DNA of 13,374 nucleotides. It comes from RI-92 sp040235555. Lineage in GTDB: Bacteria; Pseudomonadota; Gammaproteobacteria; UBA6429; Thiohalophilaceae. The notes beneath the pieces are model-generated. The model saw nothing but the letters and a program-made list of their open reading frames with translations. It ran no database searches and had not been told where the DNA came from. The DNA lies in NCBI GenBank assembly GCA_040235555.1, contig JBECKZ010000223.1, forward strand, positions 1 through 13,374, written 5' to 3'. Positions 12,198 to 13,374 of the stretch are shown here, in pieces (the first letter of the stretch is position 1; every line of letters begins with the position of its first letter). The position numbers and the translations under genes were made by a program.

Positions 12198-13272
12198 TTG
12201 AACAAACGTGCCCATTTGAAAGAAGTGAAACCCCAATCAGTAACTGATATCCCTTTTCAATCCGCCTCCCTCGACATCTGGGACAAGAAATATCGCCTCA
12301 AGGCCAAAGACGGACGCATCATCGATGACACCATCGATGAAACCTACCAACGCGTTGCCCGGGCCCTGGCGGAAGTCGAACCGGCGGAGGGTCGTCAGCA
12401 CTGGTACGAGGAGTTTCTGTGGGCGCTGCGCCACGGCGCGATCCCGGCCGGCCGCATCACTTCCAATGCCGGCGCCCTGGAACACAAACCGGCGACCTCC
12501 ACCATCAACTGTACCGTGTCCGGCATCATTCATGACTCCATGAATGACATCCTGCAAAAGGTGCACGAGGCCGGCCTGACCCTGAAGGCCGGTTGCGGTA
12601 TCGGCTATGAGTTTTCCACCCTGCGCCCGAAAGGTGCCTACGTCTCCGGCGCCGGCGCCTATACCTCCGGGCCGCTGTCGTTCATGGATATCTACGACAA
12701 GATGTGTTTCACCGTGTCTTCCGCCGGCGGTCGCCGCGGCGCGCAGATGGCGACCTTCGATGTGGGTCACCCCGATGTGAAAGATTTCATTCGCGCCAAG
12801 CGCGAGAGTGGCCGCCTGCGTCAGTTCAACCTGTCGCTGCTGATCACCGAAGACTTCATGCACGCGGTGGAAGCCGATGCCGACTGGCCGCTGGCCTTCC
12901 CGATCACCGAACGCGAGGCCGAAGACGAGAAACTGAATCTGACCGATCCGACCCAGGTGATCTGGCGCGAGTGGCCGATCGCCGATGCCTACCTGACCGA
13001 CGAGGACGGCCTGGTCGCCTGCAAGGTCTACAAGACCATTAAGGCCCAACGGTTGTGGGACATGATCATGACCTCGACCTACGACTTCGCCGAGCCCGGC
13101 TTTATCCTCATCGATAAAGTTAACGAGATGAACAACAACTGGTTCTGCGAAACCATTCGCGCCACCAATCCCTGCGGCGAGCAACCGTTACCACCGTATG
13201 GTTCGTGCCTGCTGGGCTCGGTCAACCTGACCAAGTTCGTGCGCAATCCGTTTACCCACGAGGCCAGCTTCC
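12198..13272 (+). CDS. nrdJ: Adenosylcobalamin-dependent (class II) ribonucleotide reductase, N-terminal part
   Basis: Makes deoxyribonucleotides from ribonucleotides using adenosylcobalamin to generate the thiyl radical, with no oxygen requirement. About 358 residues of a protein usually well over 700 are present. Visible: the redox cysteine region TSTINC (C105), the long conserved stretch about 125-202 (KAGCGIGYEF to FIRAKRE), and NPCGEQ with N324, C326 and E328, the radical-site triad of the family. The start is TTG at 12198 with AGGAGGA 7 bases upstream; the ATG overlapping that site runs into a stop within four codons. Recognisable sequence stops at HEASF near 13272; the frame stays open to the window edge, but those residues do not belong to NrdJ because the DNA there is an inverted nrdJ fragment. 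Upstream boxes suggest NrdR and DnaA control. Confidence 0.93.
12784..12896 (+). repeat. Internal nrdJ segment matched by the inverted copy at the window end
   Basis: This part of nrdJ (residues about 196-233) is the source-like partner of the inverted copy at 13262-13374. The two align over 113 bases without gaps, with 77 of the first 89 bases identical by hand count. Confidence 0.85.
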
Positions 13273-13374
13273 ACCAGCCGTTGGACTCCACCGCCTGCAT
13301 GAACTCGTCGGTGATCAGCAATGACAGGTTGAACTGGCGCAGGCGGCCGTCTTCCCGCTTGGCGCGAATGAAAT
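13262..13374 (-). pseudogene. nrdJ: Inverted fragment of a second, diverged nrdJ
   Basis: Read on the minus strand from 13374 it encodes FIRAKREDGRLRQFNLSLL, then ITDEFMQAVESNGWWKLA, which aligns residue for residue with 197-233 of the plus-strand NrdJ but differs at many third codon positions and several residues. Most changes are synonymous, so it comes from a functional gene, not random decay. The homology ends at a junction around 13262-13272, where about 10 bases (GGCCAGCTTC) fit both partners. It is truncated by the window edge on its 5' side and by the junction on its 3' side. Either an assembly/amplification chimera or a real inverted partial duplication. Confidence 0.8.

Noticed and set aside
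12237..13184. Minus-strand open frame of 315 residues opposite nrdJ
   Set aside because: Gly/His-rich antisense shadow of nrdJ, whose conserved motifs are unmistakable on the plus strand.
13079..13321. Minus-strand frame of 80 residues as a separate gene
   Set aside because: Only its first part (to about 13262) is real NrdJ-like sequence; beyond the junction it is antisense of the plus-strand nrdJ.
1..13374. CRISPR arrays, tRNA, rRNA, insertion sequences
   Set aside because: No regularly spaced repeats, no cloverleaf or rRNA signature and no transposase seen on either strand.

Overview
The window looks like part of the chromosome, or a metagenomic contig, of a sulfur-oxidising proteobacterium, probably a gammaproteobacterium. 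The main evidence is a dissimilatory ATP sulfurylase (sat) followed in the same direction by adenylylsulfate reductase beta (aprB). Together they convert sulfite to APS and then to sulfate plus ATP. The species assignment is inference; no rRNA or tRNA gene is present.

Layout. All recognisable genes from 1 to 11658 lie on the minus strand; nrdJ (12198 onward) is divergent on the plus strand. (a) 1-2771 is the sulfur block: aprB (cut by the window edge), sat, and a 151-residue protein (2316-2771) that resembles the N-terminal half of sulfur oxygenase reductase. Each of the last two has its own downstream terminator. (b) 2772-3144 is non-coding and holds a probable promoter and an AT-rich palindrome. 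(c) 3145-8939 is a translationally coupled signalling pair: a CheY-like receiver and an 1802-residue membrane-bound hybrid histidine kinase with 2 GAF, 5 PAS and 2 receiver domains. Its second PAS aligns without gaps to the haem-binding PAS of FixL. (d) 9075-11658 is a protein quality control block: DegQ/MucD-type periplasmic protease, a small heat-shock protein overlapping it by ATGA, and a second small heat-shock protein with its own heat-shock-like promoter. (e) 11659-12197 is a divergent control region with matches to NrdR boxes, DnaA boxes and an FNR-type box. (f) 12198-13272 is the 5' part of nrdJ, the adenosylcobalamin-dependent (class II) ribonucleotide reductase.

The last 113 bases are not the continuation of nrdJ. 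They are a diverged copy, in inverted orientation, of an internal nrdJ segment (12784-12896), so the window ends in a chimeric join or a real inverted partial duplication.

Taken together, the region suggests an organism that oxidises reduced sulfur and meets changing oxygen: class II reductase (oxygen-independent), an FNR-like site and a probable oxygen-sensing kinase. The most interesting single object is the half-length SOR-like protein beside sat/apr, which keeps counterparts of the active-site cysteine and of the three iron ligands of SOR.
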